Assembly (NCBI GenBank): GCA_001660395.1
Contig: LXWE01000003.1
Location: forward strand, 186,001-250,000
DNA length: 64,000 nucleotides
Direction: 5' to 3'
From: Alteromonadaceae bacterium XY-R5
GTDB taxonomy: Bacteria > Pseudomonadota > Gammaproteobacteria > Enterobacterales > Alteromonadaceae
The notes under the pieces are model-generated. The model did no database searches, was not told the DNA's origin, and saw nothing but the letters and a program-made list of their open reading frames with translations. Below are positions 55,855 to 64,000 of this stretch, piece after piece; position 1 is the first letter of the stretch, and each line of letters begins with the position of its first letter. The position numbers were made by a program, and so were the translations under genes.

Positions 55855-56820
55855 GTGTTAATCATTGAAAGTGTTATTTTTCTTGTCGGTTTGGCGGTAC
55901 TGAGCTGGAGTGCTGACAAATTCGTTTTTGGGGCCTCTGCCATCGCCAGAAATGTTGGCATTTCTCCCATGATTATCGGTTTAACCATAGTCGCAATGGG
56001 CTCCTCAGCACCTGAAATTATGGTTTCCGCCGCGGCCTCCCTTGACGGTAACACTGACACCGCCATCGGTAACGCCATTGGGTCGAACATTACCAACATC
56101 GCACTTGTGCTCGGCATTGTCGCACTGATTAAACCGCTCTCAGTAACGTCTTCCACGCTGCGCCGCGAAATGCCGCTGTTGCTGGTGATTACGCTCATTG
56201 CCTGGTACTTCCTGCACGACCTTATGTTTACCCGCATTGAAGGTATTTTACTGATCATTGGTTTTGTCCTGTTTATTGGCTGGCTTATTCTGCTGTCTCG
56301 CAAAGCGGATAAAGATGATTTGCTTCAGGCAGAAACCGAACAGGAAATCCCTTCAGATGTCCCCACGGGGAAAGCCTTATTCTGGTTAATTGTAGGCTTG
56401 ATACTGTTACCTGTAAGCGCAAGCTACATGGTCGATTCCGCAGTCACCATTGCCCGTCATTTTGGTATGAGCGATTTAATCATTGGTCTGACGATTATTG
56501 CTTTGGGTACCAGCCTGCCAGAACTGGCCGCAAGCATTGCCGGCGCAATGAAGGGTGAAGATGACCTGGCCCTGGGTAATATTATTGGATCCAACATTTT
56601 CAATATTCTCGCCGTAATGGCCATGCCGGGCCTCATTGCCCCAGGAGCGGTTGACCCGGCAGCAGCCAGCCGTGACGTCTATACCATGATTGGCCTGAGC
56701 GTGCTGCTTATCATTTTCAGCTTTAACCTGCGTGGTACGCGTCGAATTAATCGTTATGAAGGACTAGCATTTATTGCCTGCTATATAGGTTACCAATGCT
56801 ATTTATTTGCAGGAGCGTAA
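55855..56820 (+). CDS. yrbG: CaCA-family calcium/sodium antiporter (YrbG)
   Basis: A 321-residue, ten-helix antiporter with two inverted alpha repeats (GSSAPEIMVSA...GNAIGSNITNI and GTSLPELAASI...GNIIGSNIFNI). GTG start; the order yrbG-kdsD-kdsC-lptC is that of E. coli. Exchanges Ca2+ or similar cation for Na+/H+. Confidence 0.93.
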   Translation: MLIIESVIFLVGLAVLSWSADKFVFGASAIARNVGISPMIIGLTIVAMGSSAPEIMVSAAASLDGNTDTAIGNAIGSNITNIALVLGIVALIKPLSVTSSTLRREMPLLLVITLIAWYFLHDLMFTRIEGILLIIGFVLFIGWLILLSRKADKDDLLQAETEQEIPSDVPTGKALFWLIVGLILLPVSASYMVDSAVTIARHFGMSDLIIGLTIIALGTSLPELAASIAGAMKGEDDLALGNIIGSNIFNILAVMAMPGLIAPGAVDPAAASRDVYTMIGLSVLLIIFSFNLRGTRRINRYEGLAFIACYIGYQCYLFAGA

Positions 56821-56822
56821 GG

Positions 56823-57791
56823 ATGTCCAGCAGTTATATCGAATCCGCCCTCCGGGTTATCGACATTGAAGGCAAAGCTATTGCCCGCCTTCAGCAGCAT
56901 ATTAATGAAGATTTCATCCGAGCCTGCGACATGCTCCGTGCTTGCAAAGGCAAAGTTGTAGTATGTGGAATGGGAAAATCGGGCCACATCGGCAATAAAA
57001 TTGCGGCTACACTGGCCAGTACAGGCACCCCGGCGTTTTTTATGCACCCGGGAGAAGCCAACCATGGCGATTTAGGCATGTTAAGCAAAGACGATGTGAT
57101 GTTAGCTATTTCAAATTCCGGTGAAACATCTGAATTACTTGGCTTGCTCCCTGTGGTCAAACGCTTAGGTGTACCGATTATTGCCATGTCGGGTAAGCCT
57201 GAAAGCAGCCTTGCACAATACTCTGATTGCCATTTATGCATTGCGGTTGAACAGGAAGCCTGTAGCCTTGGTCTGGCCCCCACATCAAGCACCACAGCAA
57301 CCTTAGTAATGGGCGATGCTCTGGCAATTGCACTGTTGGATGCCAATGGTTTTACCTCTGAAGACTTTGCTTTATCTCATCCTGGTGGCAGTCTGGGTCG
57401 CAAACTGTTGCTGAAAATCAGTGATATTATGTCCACTGGCGAGTTAATGCCGCTGGTTGCTGAGGATTGTCTTGTAAGCGATACGCTGCTGGAAATCTCA
57501 CAAAAGGGCTTAGGTATGGCGGGGATTATTGATCAAACCGGCAAACTCACCGGTATTTTCACCGATGGCGATTTACGCCGGATTCTGGACGCCAGAATTG
57601 ATGTGCACCACACTCAGGTACAACAAGTCATGACCCGAAAGTTTACCACTGTGCCGAGCGACGAATTAGCAGTACAAGCGCTTAATCTGATGGAGCAGCG
57701 TAAAATCAATTCTATGTTTGCTGTTGATGCTCAGGGCCTGCCCTTAGGCGCTTTTAATATGCATACCCTATTGCGTGCTGGAGTGGTGTAA
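56823..57791 (+). CDS. kdsD: arabinose-5-phosphate isomerase
   Basis: A 322-residue protein: SIS sugar isomerase domain (GMGKSGHIGNKIAATLASTGTPAFF, HPGEANHGDLGM, ISNSGETSEL) plus two CBS domains. It makes arabinose-5-phosphate for KDO. The start at 56823 follows AGGAG; the longer frame lies in yrbG. Confidence 0.95.
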   Translation: MSSSYIESALRVIDIEGKAIARLQQHINEDFIRACDMLRACKGKVVVCGMGKSGHIGNKIAATLASTGTPAFFMHPGEANHGDLGMLSKDDVMLAISNSGETSELLGLLPVVKRLGVPIIAMSGKPESSLAQYSDCHLCIAVEQEACSLGLAPTSSTTATLVMGDALAIALLDANGFTSEDFALSHPGGSLGRKLLLKISDIMSTGELMPLVAEDCLVSDTLLEISQKGLGMAGIIDQTGKLTGIFTDGDLRRILDARIDVHHTQVQQVMTRKFTTVPSDELAVQALNLMEQRKINSMFAVDAQGLPLGAFNMHTLLRAGVV

Positions 57792-57793
57792 TC

Positions 57794-58345
57794 ATGGCTG
57801 TTGAAACCCTGTATGGCAGCATTAGTTCAGCGCTAATGGCAAAATTCGCAAAAATTAAATTACTGGTATGTGACGTCGATGGTGTGTTCTCTGATGGTCG
57901 TATTTATTTGGGAAATCAGGGCGAAGAATTAAAAGCGTTCCACACCCGAGATGGTTATGGCGTAAAAGCTATTCAGAAAATTGGTGTTCAGGTCGCTGTT
58001 ATCACCGGGCGCAATTCTCGTATCGTCAACGACCGTATGACCTCACTTGGTGTAGCACATATTATTCAGGGACAGGAAGACAAAGGCCCGGCACTTCGCG
58101 CATTAATACAAAGTCTGGATCTTCAACCCGAGCAGGTAGCAGCCATTGGCGATGATATGCCAGACGTCGGTATGTTCGGTGAATCAGGGCTGACACTAAG
58201 CGTGGCTGATGGTCATCCTTTCGTTTGTCGCCAGGCTGATTATGTCACCCAGTGCCATGGTGGGTTTGGTGCTGTACGCGAGGTGTGTGATGTGATTTTG
58301 CAGGCCCACAATCAACTTGATTTCAGCCACGGTAGCAGTACATGA
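57794..58345 (+). CDS. kdsC: 3-deoxy-D-manno-octulosonate 8-phosphate phosphatase
   Basis: A 183-residue HAD phosphatase: nucleophile motif LLVCDVDGVFSDG, motif II ITGRNS, and GDDMPD loop. Produces KDO for lipid A. Two bases after kdsD; overlaps lptC by 4. Confidence 0.95.
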   Translation: MAVETLYGSISSALMAKFAKIKLLVCDVDGVFSDGRIYLGNQGEELKAFHTRDGYGVKAIQKIGVQVAVITGRNSRIVNDRMTSLGVAHIIQGQEDKGPALRALIQSLDLQPEQVAAIGDDMPDVGMFGESGLTLSVADGHPFVCRQADYVTQCHGGFGAVREVCDVILQAHNQLDFSHGSST

Positions 58346-58902
58346 ATCGTGTCACTCTGAGCATCCTGGTGCTTTTTATCCTGGCGGGCAGTATTTACGT
58401 GCCCTCCTGGTTTGAAGACGAAGAGCAAATCAGTAAATCCATTGTCGAAGAAGTGTGGCAGCCCAACTATGTGGCCACCAATATGCGCAGCAGTATTTAT
58501 GACGCCAATGGCAATCTGAACAGCCGCGTATTCGCAAAAGGTATGGAACATTATGATTTACTTGGCTTTACCCTGTTGGATGCGCCAAAATACAACGTTT
58601 ATATCGAGGGCCAAAGTGCGCCCTGGCAAATGACTGCTGGCGAAGGCACCTTGTACGAAAACAATCGTGTGCAGCTGGAAAAACAAGTTACCATCAGCAA
58701 TGTGAGCGAAGATGGCTTTTTACGTACCATTGCCACTGATTATATAGAGATGAACCTGAGCGACAAAAGTCTGCAGTCAGACCAGCCTGTTACCATCATG
58801 GGCGCTAATTTTGTCGTCTCCAGTAATGGCGTAGAAGCCAATTTAGAATCCAAAACTTACGAGTTAAGAAACCATGTTCAGACCGAATTTTCTCCACACT
58901 AG
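58342..58902 (+). CDS. lptC: LptC, LPS transport membrane subunit
   Basis: A 186-residue single-pass protein (anchor VTLSILVLFILAGSIYV) with a periplasmic beta-jellyroll. It takes lipopolysaccharide from LptB2FG to LptA. ATGA overlap with kdsC; overlaps lptA by 29 bases. Confidence 0.9.
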   Translation: MNRVTLSILVLFILAGSIYVPSWFEDEEQISKSIVEEVWQPNYVATNMRSSIYDANGNLNSRVFAKGMEHYDLLGFTLLDAPKYNVYIEGQSAPWQMTAGEGTLYENNRVQLEKQVTISNVSEDGFLRTIATDYIEMNLSDKSLQSDQPVTIMGANFVVSSNGVEANLESKTYELRNHVQTEFSPH

Positions 58903-59401
58903 TCTGCTGCTAACCACCGTGTTAGTGAGCCAGCCCGGTTTCGCTGGCAAAGATGACTTTACCCAAAAACTGACAGTGAAGTCAGAAAATCAGGTCGGCG
59001 ACGGTAAGAATCGCACCATGATTTTCAAAGACAATGTAAAAATCCGTCAGGGCACCCTGGCCATCGACGCCGATCAGGTCACGGTTATCGCCGGCGAAGA
59101 TGAGCAGGTTGAAGTATTTATTGCCGAAGGCAAACCTGCCACCTATAGCCAGGTACAGGACGATGGCTATCGGGTAAATGCCCGCGCCAATAAAATTGAA
59201 TTCCGCTGGGAAGAGCAATTACTGACACTGGCTGGCAATGCTGAGTTACAGCAGGACGGCAGCATGGTTAAAGCCGACAGCATCACCTTCAATATTCAAA
59301 AAGAGCAGGTCGTCGCTGAGGGTAAGCAGGATAAACAGGTGGTAACGGTATTTGAACCCAAAACCACGGAGAAGCCGGCTAACCAGGAAGATAAGCCCTG
59401 A
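58874..59401 (+). CDS. lptA: LptA periplasmic LPS-transport bridge protein
   Basis: A 175-residue exported protein (signal [18 protein letters not shown]). Jellyroll strands ([36 protein letters not shown]) match OstA/LptA. Joins LptC to LptD. Starts inside lptC; shares its last base with the lptB start (TGATG). Confidence 0.92.
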   Translation: MFRPNFLHTSLLLTTVLVSQPGFAGKDDFTQKLTVKSENQVGDGKNRTMIFKDNVKIRQGTLAIDADQVTVIAGEDEQVEVFIAEGKPATYSQVQDDGYRVNARANKIEFRWEEQLLTLAGNAELQQDGSMVKADSITFNIQKEQVVAEGKQDKQVVTVFEPKTTEKPANQEDKP

Positions 59402-60126
59402 TGAGCACCTTAAAAGCAACTCATCTGGCCAAATCTTATAAGGCGCGTCAGGTTGTACGAGATGTCAGCGTTGAAGTCAGCGCTGGGCAAATCGTCGGAT
59501 TGTTAGGGCCTAACGGCGCCGGCAAGACCACGACTTTCTACATGATTGTCGGCCTGGTACCGTTGGATAACGGCACGATTTATATCGATGAACAAGAGCT
59601 TACTCTGCAGCCGATGCATGTGCGCGCACGTCACGGCATTGGTTATTTACCGCAGGAATCTTCCATTTTTCGTAAGCTGACCGTGCATCAAAACATCATG
59701 GCGATTTTGCAAACCCGCAAGGATTTAAATAAAGAGCAACGTGAAGTTGAAGCCGACAACCTGTTAGATGAATTTAATATAAATCATATACGTAATAGTC
59801 TGGGGATGAGTCTCTCTGGCGGCGAGCGCCGTCGTGTAGAAATCGCCCGGGCACTGGCTGCCAACCCGACCTTTATTTTGCTGGATGAACCCTTTGCAGG
59901 AGTTGACCCGATTTCGGTTAATGATATAAAGAAAATAATTCAGCACCTCAAAGATCGAGGCATTGGTGTACTAATCACCGATCATAACGTGCGCGAAACG
60001 CTGGATGTATGCGAAAAGGCATATATTGTCAGCCACGGTGAACTCATAGCAGAAGGTAGTGCAGAACAAGTCCTGAACAATAAGAAGGTGCGGGAAGTAT
60101 ACCTGGGTGAACAATTCAGGCTATAG
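59401..60126 (+). CDS. lptB: LptB, LPS-export ATPase
   Basis: A 241-residue ABC ATPase: Walker [10 protein letters not shown] (36-44), Q-loop LPQESS, signature [11 protein letters not shown], Walker B LLDEPFAG. Powers extraction of LPS with LptFG (not in the window). Precedes rpoN, as in E. coli. Confidence 0.96.
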   Translation: MSTLKATHLAKSYKARQVVRDVSVEVSAGQIVGLLGPNGAGKTTTFYMIVGLVPLDNGTIYIDEQELTLQPMHVRARHGIGYLPQESSIFRKLTVHQNIMAILQTRKDLNKEQREVEADNLLDEFNINHIRNSLGMSLSGGERRRVEIARALAANPTFILLDEPFAGVDPISVNDIKKIIQHLKDRGIGVLITDHNVRETLDVCEKAYIVSHGELIAEGSAEQVLNNKKVREVYLGEQFRL

Positions 60127-60184
60127 TTAGAGCAACAGGAATATAGTTACCACTACTTGGCTTTCAAAGATTAATAAGAAGTAG

Positions 60185-61651
60185 ATGAAACCCTCTTTAC
60201 AACTCAAATTTAGCCAACAACTGACCATGACTCCGCAGCTGCAACAGGCCATCAGGCTGTTGCAACTGTCGACCCTGGATCTGCAACAGGAAATTCAGGA
60301 AGCGCTGGAATCAAACCCGTTGTTGGAAATTGATGAATCCATAGAAGCCAGTGCTGAAAATGCATTAAAAGGTAACGAAGGCGCAGATCTGGGCGATAGC
60401 ACAGACATGTCCAGCGAGTCGCTGGAGAGCTCAGAAGCCCTTGAAAGCAATGCATTGCCGGAAGATTTACCGATCGATAGCACCTGGGATGAGTACTACA
60501 GCGCTTCATCCGCCCCTGCTCCAGGCATTGGCAGCGATGAAGACAATGTCTTTCAGGGCGAGACCACCGAAAATATTCAGGACCATTTGCTCTGGCAAAT
60601 GCGTTTAACCCCGTTCAGTGAAACAGATACAGCCATTGCTATCGCCATTATCGACTCTATTGATGAGTCGGGCTATCTGACTGTCACCACTGAAGATATT
60701 TTACAAAGTCTGGATATCGAAGAGCTGGAACTGGACGAAGTCGAATGCGTACTGAAACGTATCCAGATGTTCGATCCTATTGGTTCAGGCTCCCGCAGCC
60801 CTCAGGAATGCCTGATGGTGCAACTAAAACAATTTTCTGCCGATACCCCCTGGTTAGAAGAGGCAAAACGTCTGATTCAGGACTACGCTGATTTGCTCAG
60901 CAGCAAGGACTATCGCACGTTGATGCGTAAATCCCGACTGAAAGAAGAAGAGTTGCGCGAAGTCATGCGTCTGCTACAAACGCTCAATCCGCGCCCAGGC
61001 AGTGCCCTGATTACCGGCGAACCTGAATACGTGATCCCGGATGTATCGGTAACCAAGAAAAACGGCCGTTGGATTGTAGAGTTAAATCCCGACAGCCTGC
61101 CCAAATTAAGTGTAAACCAGCAGTATGCGGCCCTAAGCCGTAATGCCAGAAACAGCAGCGACAGCCAGTTTATTCGCTCCCATATGCAGGAAGCGAAGTG
61201 GTTTATCAAGAGCCTGGAGAGTCGTAACGAGACGTTACTTAAAGTAGCCAACTGTATCGTTCAGCAACAGATTGGTTTTTTTGAGCACGGTCCGGAAATG
61301 ATGAAACCAATGGTGTTAAATGATGTCGCAGAAATGGTAGATATGCATGAATCTACGATTTCTCGGGTCACAACCCAAAAATACATGCATACCCCACGGG
61401 GTATTTTTGAATTGAAGTATTTCTTCTCTAGCCATGTCGCGACGGAAACAGGTGGTGAGTGTTCCTCAACAGCGATTAGGGCATTGATTAAGAAACTCGT
61501 TGCCGCTGAAAAGCCAACTAAGCCACTCAGTGACAGCAAGATTGCCCAATTGTTAGCCGATCAAGGCATTATGGTTGCTCGGCGGACAATAGCAAAATAC
61601 CGGGAGTCCTTGTCGATCCCACCGTCAAACCAGCGTAAGAGTCTGTTATAG
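60185..61651 (+). CDS. rpoN: RNA polymerase sigma-54 factor
   Basis: A 488-residue sigma-54: N-terminal activator-interacting region ([25 protein letters not shown]), acidic linker, core-binding region, and the RpoN box near the C end ([13 protein letters not shown]). It recognises -24/-12 promoters. First of the rpoN-hpf-ptsN-rapZ-ptsO block. Confidence 0.97.
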   Translation: MKPSLQLKFSQQLTMTPQLQQAIRLLQLSTLDLQQEIQEALESNPLLEIDESIEASAENALKGNEGADLGDSTDMSSESLESSEALESNALPEDLPIDSTWDEYYSASSAPAPGIGSDEDNVFQGETTENIQDHLLWQMRLTPFSETDTAIAIAIIDSIDESGYLTVTTEDILQSLDIEELELDEVECVLKRIQMFDPIGSGSRSPQECLMVQLKQFSADTPWLEEAKRLIQDYADLLSSKDYRTLMRKSRLKEEELREVMRLLQTLNPRPGSALITGEPEYVIPDVSVTKKNGRWIVELNPDSLPKLSVNQQYAALSRNARNSSDSQFIRSHMQEAKWFIKSLESRNETLLKVANCIVQQQIGFFEHGPEMMKPMVLNDVAEMVDMHESTISRVTTQKYMHTPRGIFELKYFFSSHVATETGGECSSTAIRALIKKLVAAEKPTKPLSDSKIAQLLADQGIMVARRTIAKYRESLSIPPSNQRKSLL

Positions 61652-61675
61652 GCCGAACAAGAAGGAAGACGCAAT

Positions 61676-61963
61676 ATGCAAATCAACCTTACTGGTCATC
61701 ATGTCGAAATCACTGATTCGTTGAGAGAATACGTGGACAGCAAGTTCACTAAGTTAGAAAGACACTTCGATCATATCAACAATGTTCATGTCATTCTTAA
61801 CGTCGAAAAGCTTATTCAAAAGGCGGAAGCCAAATTACACCTTAATGGAACGGAAGTCTTTGCGTTATCTGAGCACGAGGACATGTATGCGGCCATCGAT
61901 AGTTTGATCGACAAACTGGATCGACAAGTGCTGAAACACAAGGAAAAAATAAAGCGCCACTAG
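61676..61963 (+). CDS. hpf: ribosome hibernation promoting factor HPF
   Basis: A 95-residue short HPF: MQINLTGHHVEITDSLREYV, HDEM-type DMYAAIDSLIDKLDRQ and a basic tail (KHKEKIKRH). It drives 70S dimerisation with RMF. Encoded after rpoN as in E. coli; a longer paralogue is at 23913. Confidence 0.95.
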   Translation: MQINLTGHHVEITDSLREYVDSKFTKLERHFDHINNVHVILNVEKLIQKAEAKLHLNGTEVFALSEHEDMYAAIDSLIDKLDRQVLKHKEKIKRH

Positions 61964-61978
61964 GCTCATAGGTCATGA

Positions 61979-62425
61979 ATGGACATTAAAGACATACTTT
62001 CCCCTGACTGCACCTTGTGTGCAGTTCAGGGCACTAGCAAAAAACGCATCCTTGAAATCATCAGTAAACTCGCCGATGAACATATAGAAGAAATCGATCA
62101 GGCAACCATACTCGCCAGTTTAATGGGCCGGGAAAAAATGGGCAGCACCGGAATCGGTAATGGCATAGCCCTTCCCCATGGACGTTTAGCAGGCCTGCCA
62201 AAGCCATTTTGTGCGCTGGTCACTAGCGATGCCGCGATCTCCTACGATGCTATTGATAATCAACCCGTTGATATTTTCTTCGCCATTCTGGTTCCTGAAG
62301 ATCAGGCCCAGGGACATTTGCAAACCCTGGCCATGGTGGCGCAAAAACTAAGTGACAAAGATATCCTTAAAGCCTTACGTCATGCCGACACGGCGGAATC
62401 GCTCTACGAGATAATCTGCGCATGA
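61979..62425 (+). CDS. ptsN: nitrogen-PTS EIIA protein
   Basis: A 148-residue EIIA-Ntr with the phospho-His motif GNGIALPHGRL (His near 61). It takes phosphate from NPr and regulates potassium and sigma-54-linked processes. Overlaps rapZ by 4 bases. Confidence 0.95.
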   Translation: MDIKDILSPDCTLCAVQGTSKKRILEIISKLADEHIEEIDQATILASLMGREKMGSTGIGNGIALPHGRLAGLPKPFCALVTSDAAISYDAIDNQPVDIFFAILVPEDQAQGHLQTLAMVAQKLSDKDILKALRHADTAESLYEIICA

Positions 62426-63270
62426 AACTGATCATCATCAGTGGCCGTTCTGGTTCAGGCAAATCCATCGCGTTAAGAGCACTGGAAGATTTAGGCTATT
62501 ACTGCGTCGACAATATCCCGGTTAATCTGCTACCCACTCTGACCCATACAGTGGCAGATGAATATGACCAGATTGCCGTTAGCATTGATGTGCGCAACCT
62601 GCCCAAACAACCTGAAGAGCTGGTAGAAATCCTAGACTACCTGCCATCCACGAACTGGGAAGTCACCATCCTGTATCTGGATGCCAGTGATGACATGTTG
62701 ATCAAACGCTTTAGCGAAACGCGCCGCTTACACCCCCTTTCTAAGCATAACAAGTCGCTTACCGATGCCATCGTGGCTGAAAGCCATTTGCTTTCGCCTA
62801 TCGTTGAACGAGCCGATTTATATCTGGATACAGATAAACTCAGTGTGCATCAGCTGGCTGAACTGGTACGCGAACGGATTCTAGGTAAAAAAAGCTCTCG
62901 CTTGGTGCTGATTTTTGAATCCTTTGGCTTTAAACACGGTATTCCCAAAGATGCAGACTATGTGTTTGATGCTCGCTTTCTGCCAAACCCACACTGGGAA
63001 GCAGACCTAAAACACCTGACAGGATTAGACGGTCCGGTAGAGACATTTTTGGGATCCCAGCCAATAGTGACCAAATTCATTTGGCAAATTCAGAATCTAA
63101 TCGCCACCTGGTTGCCACATCTGGAACGCAATAATCGCAGTTACGTGACGGTTGCCATTGGTTGTACCGGTGGTCAACACCGCTCGGTTTATATCGCTGA
63201 ATGTCTTGCCAAACATTTCAAAAATGCGCATCCTGATGTCCAGATACGACACAGGGAACTCAATCGTTAA
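62422..63270 (+). CDS. rapZ: RapZ RNA-binding protein/ATPase
   Basis: A 282-residue protein: Walker A GRSGSGKS (8-15), FSETRRLHPL, and a C-terminal basic region (GCTGGQHRSVYI). It binds small RNAs (GlmZ) and adjusts glmS. ATGA overlap with ptsN; TAATG with ptsO. Confidence 0.95.
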   Translation: MKLIIISGRSGSGKSIALRALEDLGYYCVDNIPVNLLPTLTHTVADEYDQIAVSIDVRNLPKQPEELVEILDYLPSTNWEVTILYLDASDDMLIKRFSETRRLHPLSKHNKSLTDAIVAESHLLSPIVERADLYLDTDKLSVHQLAELVRERILGKKSSRLVLIFESFGFKHGIPKDADYVFDARFLPNPHWEADLKHLTGLDGPVETFLGSQPIVTKFIWQIQNLIATWLPHLERNNRSYVTVAIGCTGGQHRSVYIAECLAKHFKNAHPDVQIRHRELNR

Positions 63271-63542
63271 TGCGTTTGGAAAAAAAGCTACTCATTGTCA
63301 ACAAATTAGGCCTCCATGCCCGTGCAGCCACACAACTGGTGCAACTGGCCAACCAATTTGATGCACAAATGACCCTGAGACTAGGCGAGAAAACCGCTTC
63401 CGCTAATAGTGTACTGGGTCTGATGATGTTAGAAGGTAATCAAGGCAAAGAAGTAGACGTGATCAGTGAAGGTCCAGATGCTGAAAGCGCAATGAAAGCT
63501 ATCGAAAAACTGATAGCTGAACGCTTCAACGAAGCCGAATAA
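63270..63542 (+). CDS. ptsO: NPr phosphocarrier protein
   Basis: A 90-residue HPr-like protein with phospho-His in NKLGLHARAATQLV (His 16) and a Ser region (SANSVLGLMML). Relays phosphate from PtsP to PtsN. Confidence 0.95.
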   Translation: MRLEKKLLIVNKLGLHARAATQLVQLANQFDAQMTLRLGEKTASANSVLGLMMLEGNQGKEVDVISEGPDAESAMKAIEKLIAERFNEAE

Positions 63543-63677
63543 ATTCACATTATCAGGTTACTTTGCTCAAGTCTTAACCATTCAGTTCTCTCTATCCACA
63601 AATAGAAGCTGACCTTGTGTCAGCCATACACTAAACTAGCAAAACAAAATCAATAGCTTGCGATCCAGGAAAGGTCC

Positions 63678-64000
63678 ATGTCAGAAGCCCTTGAAAGCAA
63701 AACTGCTCACAGCTCACTCCAGGCAGTCAACGATGCGTTGTCTCAGGGGATGTTTGTGCATGTGCGTAAATTGCTGCATGACATGCCGCCCTGCGATATT
63801 GCCTTACTGCTGGAGTCCAGCCCAAGTAAGGCCCGAAGCGACATTTGGCAGCTAATCGATCCAGATTTTCACGGTGACGTACTAGAAGAGTTATCAGAAG
63901 ACGTACGTAACGGCATTGTCCGTTTAATGTTGCCAGAGAAGCTAGCCGACGCTCTCGAAGACATGGATACGGACGACCTGGTAGAAACCCTGTCGAGCCT
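63678..64000 (+). CDS. mgtE: MgtE-type magnesium transporter, 3' end outside window
   Basis: The frame from ATG 63678 (AGGAAAGG at 63667-63674 upstream) is open to the window end. It encodes the N-terminal helical domain of MgtE (LLHDMPPCDIALLLES; DTDDLVETL). MgtE is a Mg2+ channel. Next to ptsO, as in many gammaproteobacteria. Only 107 residues are visible. Confidence 0.85.
   Translation, partial: MSEALESKTAHSSLQAVNDALSQGMFVHVRKLLHDMPPCDIALLLESSPSKARSDIWQLIDPDFHGDVLEELSEDVRNGIVRLMLPEKLADALEDMDTDDLVETLSS

Overview
This 64 kb window is a continuous piece of a gammaproteobacterial chromosome, most likely from an Alteromonadales relative. The evidence is the gene order of four conserved blocks (zapE-zapG-degQ-degS; murA-ibaG-mlaBCDEF; yrbG-kdsD-kdsC-lptC-lptA-lptB-rpoN-hpf-ptsN-rapZ-ptsO-mgtE; nsrR/hmp) together with a YeeN-type YebC, a TonB receptor, a FadL-type porin and a second chemotaxis operon. 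No tRNA, rRNA, CRISPR array or complete insertion sequence was seen.

Bases 1-16000 form a catabolic island. The first run (alpha/beta hydrolase, isochorismatase-family amidase, flavin monooxygenase, maleate-isomerase/arylmalonate-decarboxylase family protein, TonB receptor) resembles the lower part of hydroxypyridine/nicotinate breakdown (the NicD-NicF-NicC-NicE logic), but with departures in key residues. A LysR gene faces the other way. The second run (FadL-like channel, then class III CoA-transferase, HMG-CoA-lyase-like enzyme, LeuC-like, LeuD-like, two hydrolases, MFS transporter) looks like hydration of a maleate/citraconate-type acid, CoA activation and retro-aldol cleavage to central metabolites. 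Its first gene has a good sigma-70 promoter overlapped by a palindrome.

Bases 16000-24330 hold a lipoprotein with a duplicated end domain plus a parvulin-like protein, a 1.1 kb gene-free stretch with tandem palindromic repeats and a 263 bp MITE-like element inserted into one of them, a YgjV-like protein, a DoxX protein, two head-to-head phosphoribosyltransferase paralogues, a DUF3581-like protein and a ribosome hibernation factor. Bases 24360-30700 hold a dehydrogenase with a Crp/Fnr-type regulator and an 18 bp perfect palindrome between them, a deacetylase fused by operon to a CoA-transferase/GNAT protein, and nsrR/hmp with two NsrR operators on the hmp promoter.

Bases 30720-40640 are a minus-strand chemotaxis operon (receptor, cheY, STAS, cheA, cheW, receptor, cheR, cheD, cheB, REC-EAL). 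Its CheA carries two motifs like the MshEN c-di-GMP-binding motif, and the last gene encodes a c-di-GMP phosphodiesterase, suggesting a coupled circuit. The rest (41300-64000) is mostly envelope housekeeping: M61 peptidase, ThrE-type exporter, a secreted phospholipase-like protein, YebC, the cell-division/periplasmic protease block, murA and the Mla phospholipid transport operon, KDO and LPS transport genes, sigma-54 and the nitrogen PTS, ending inside mgtE.
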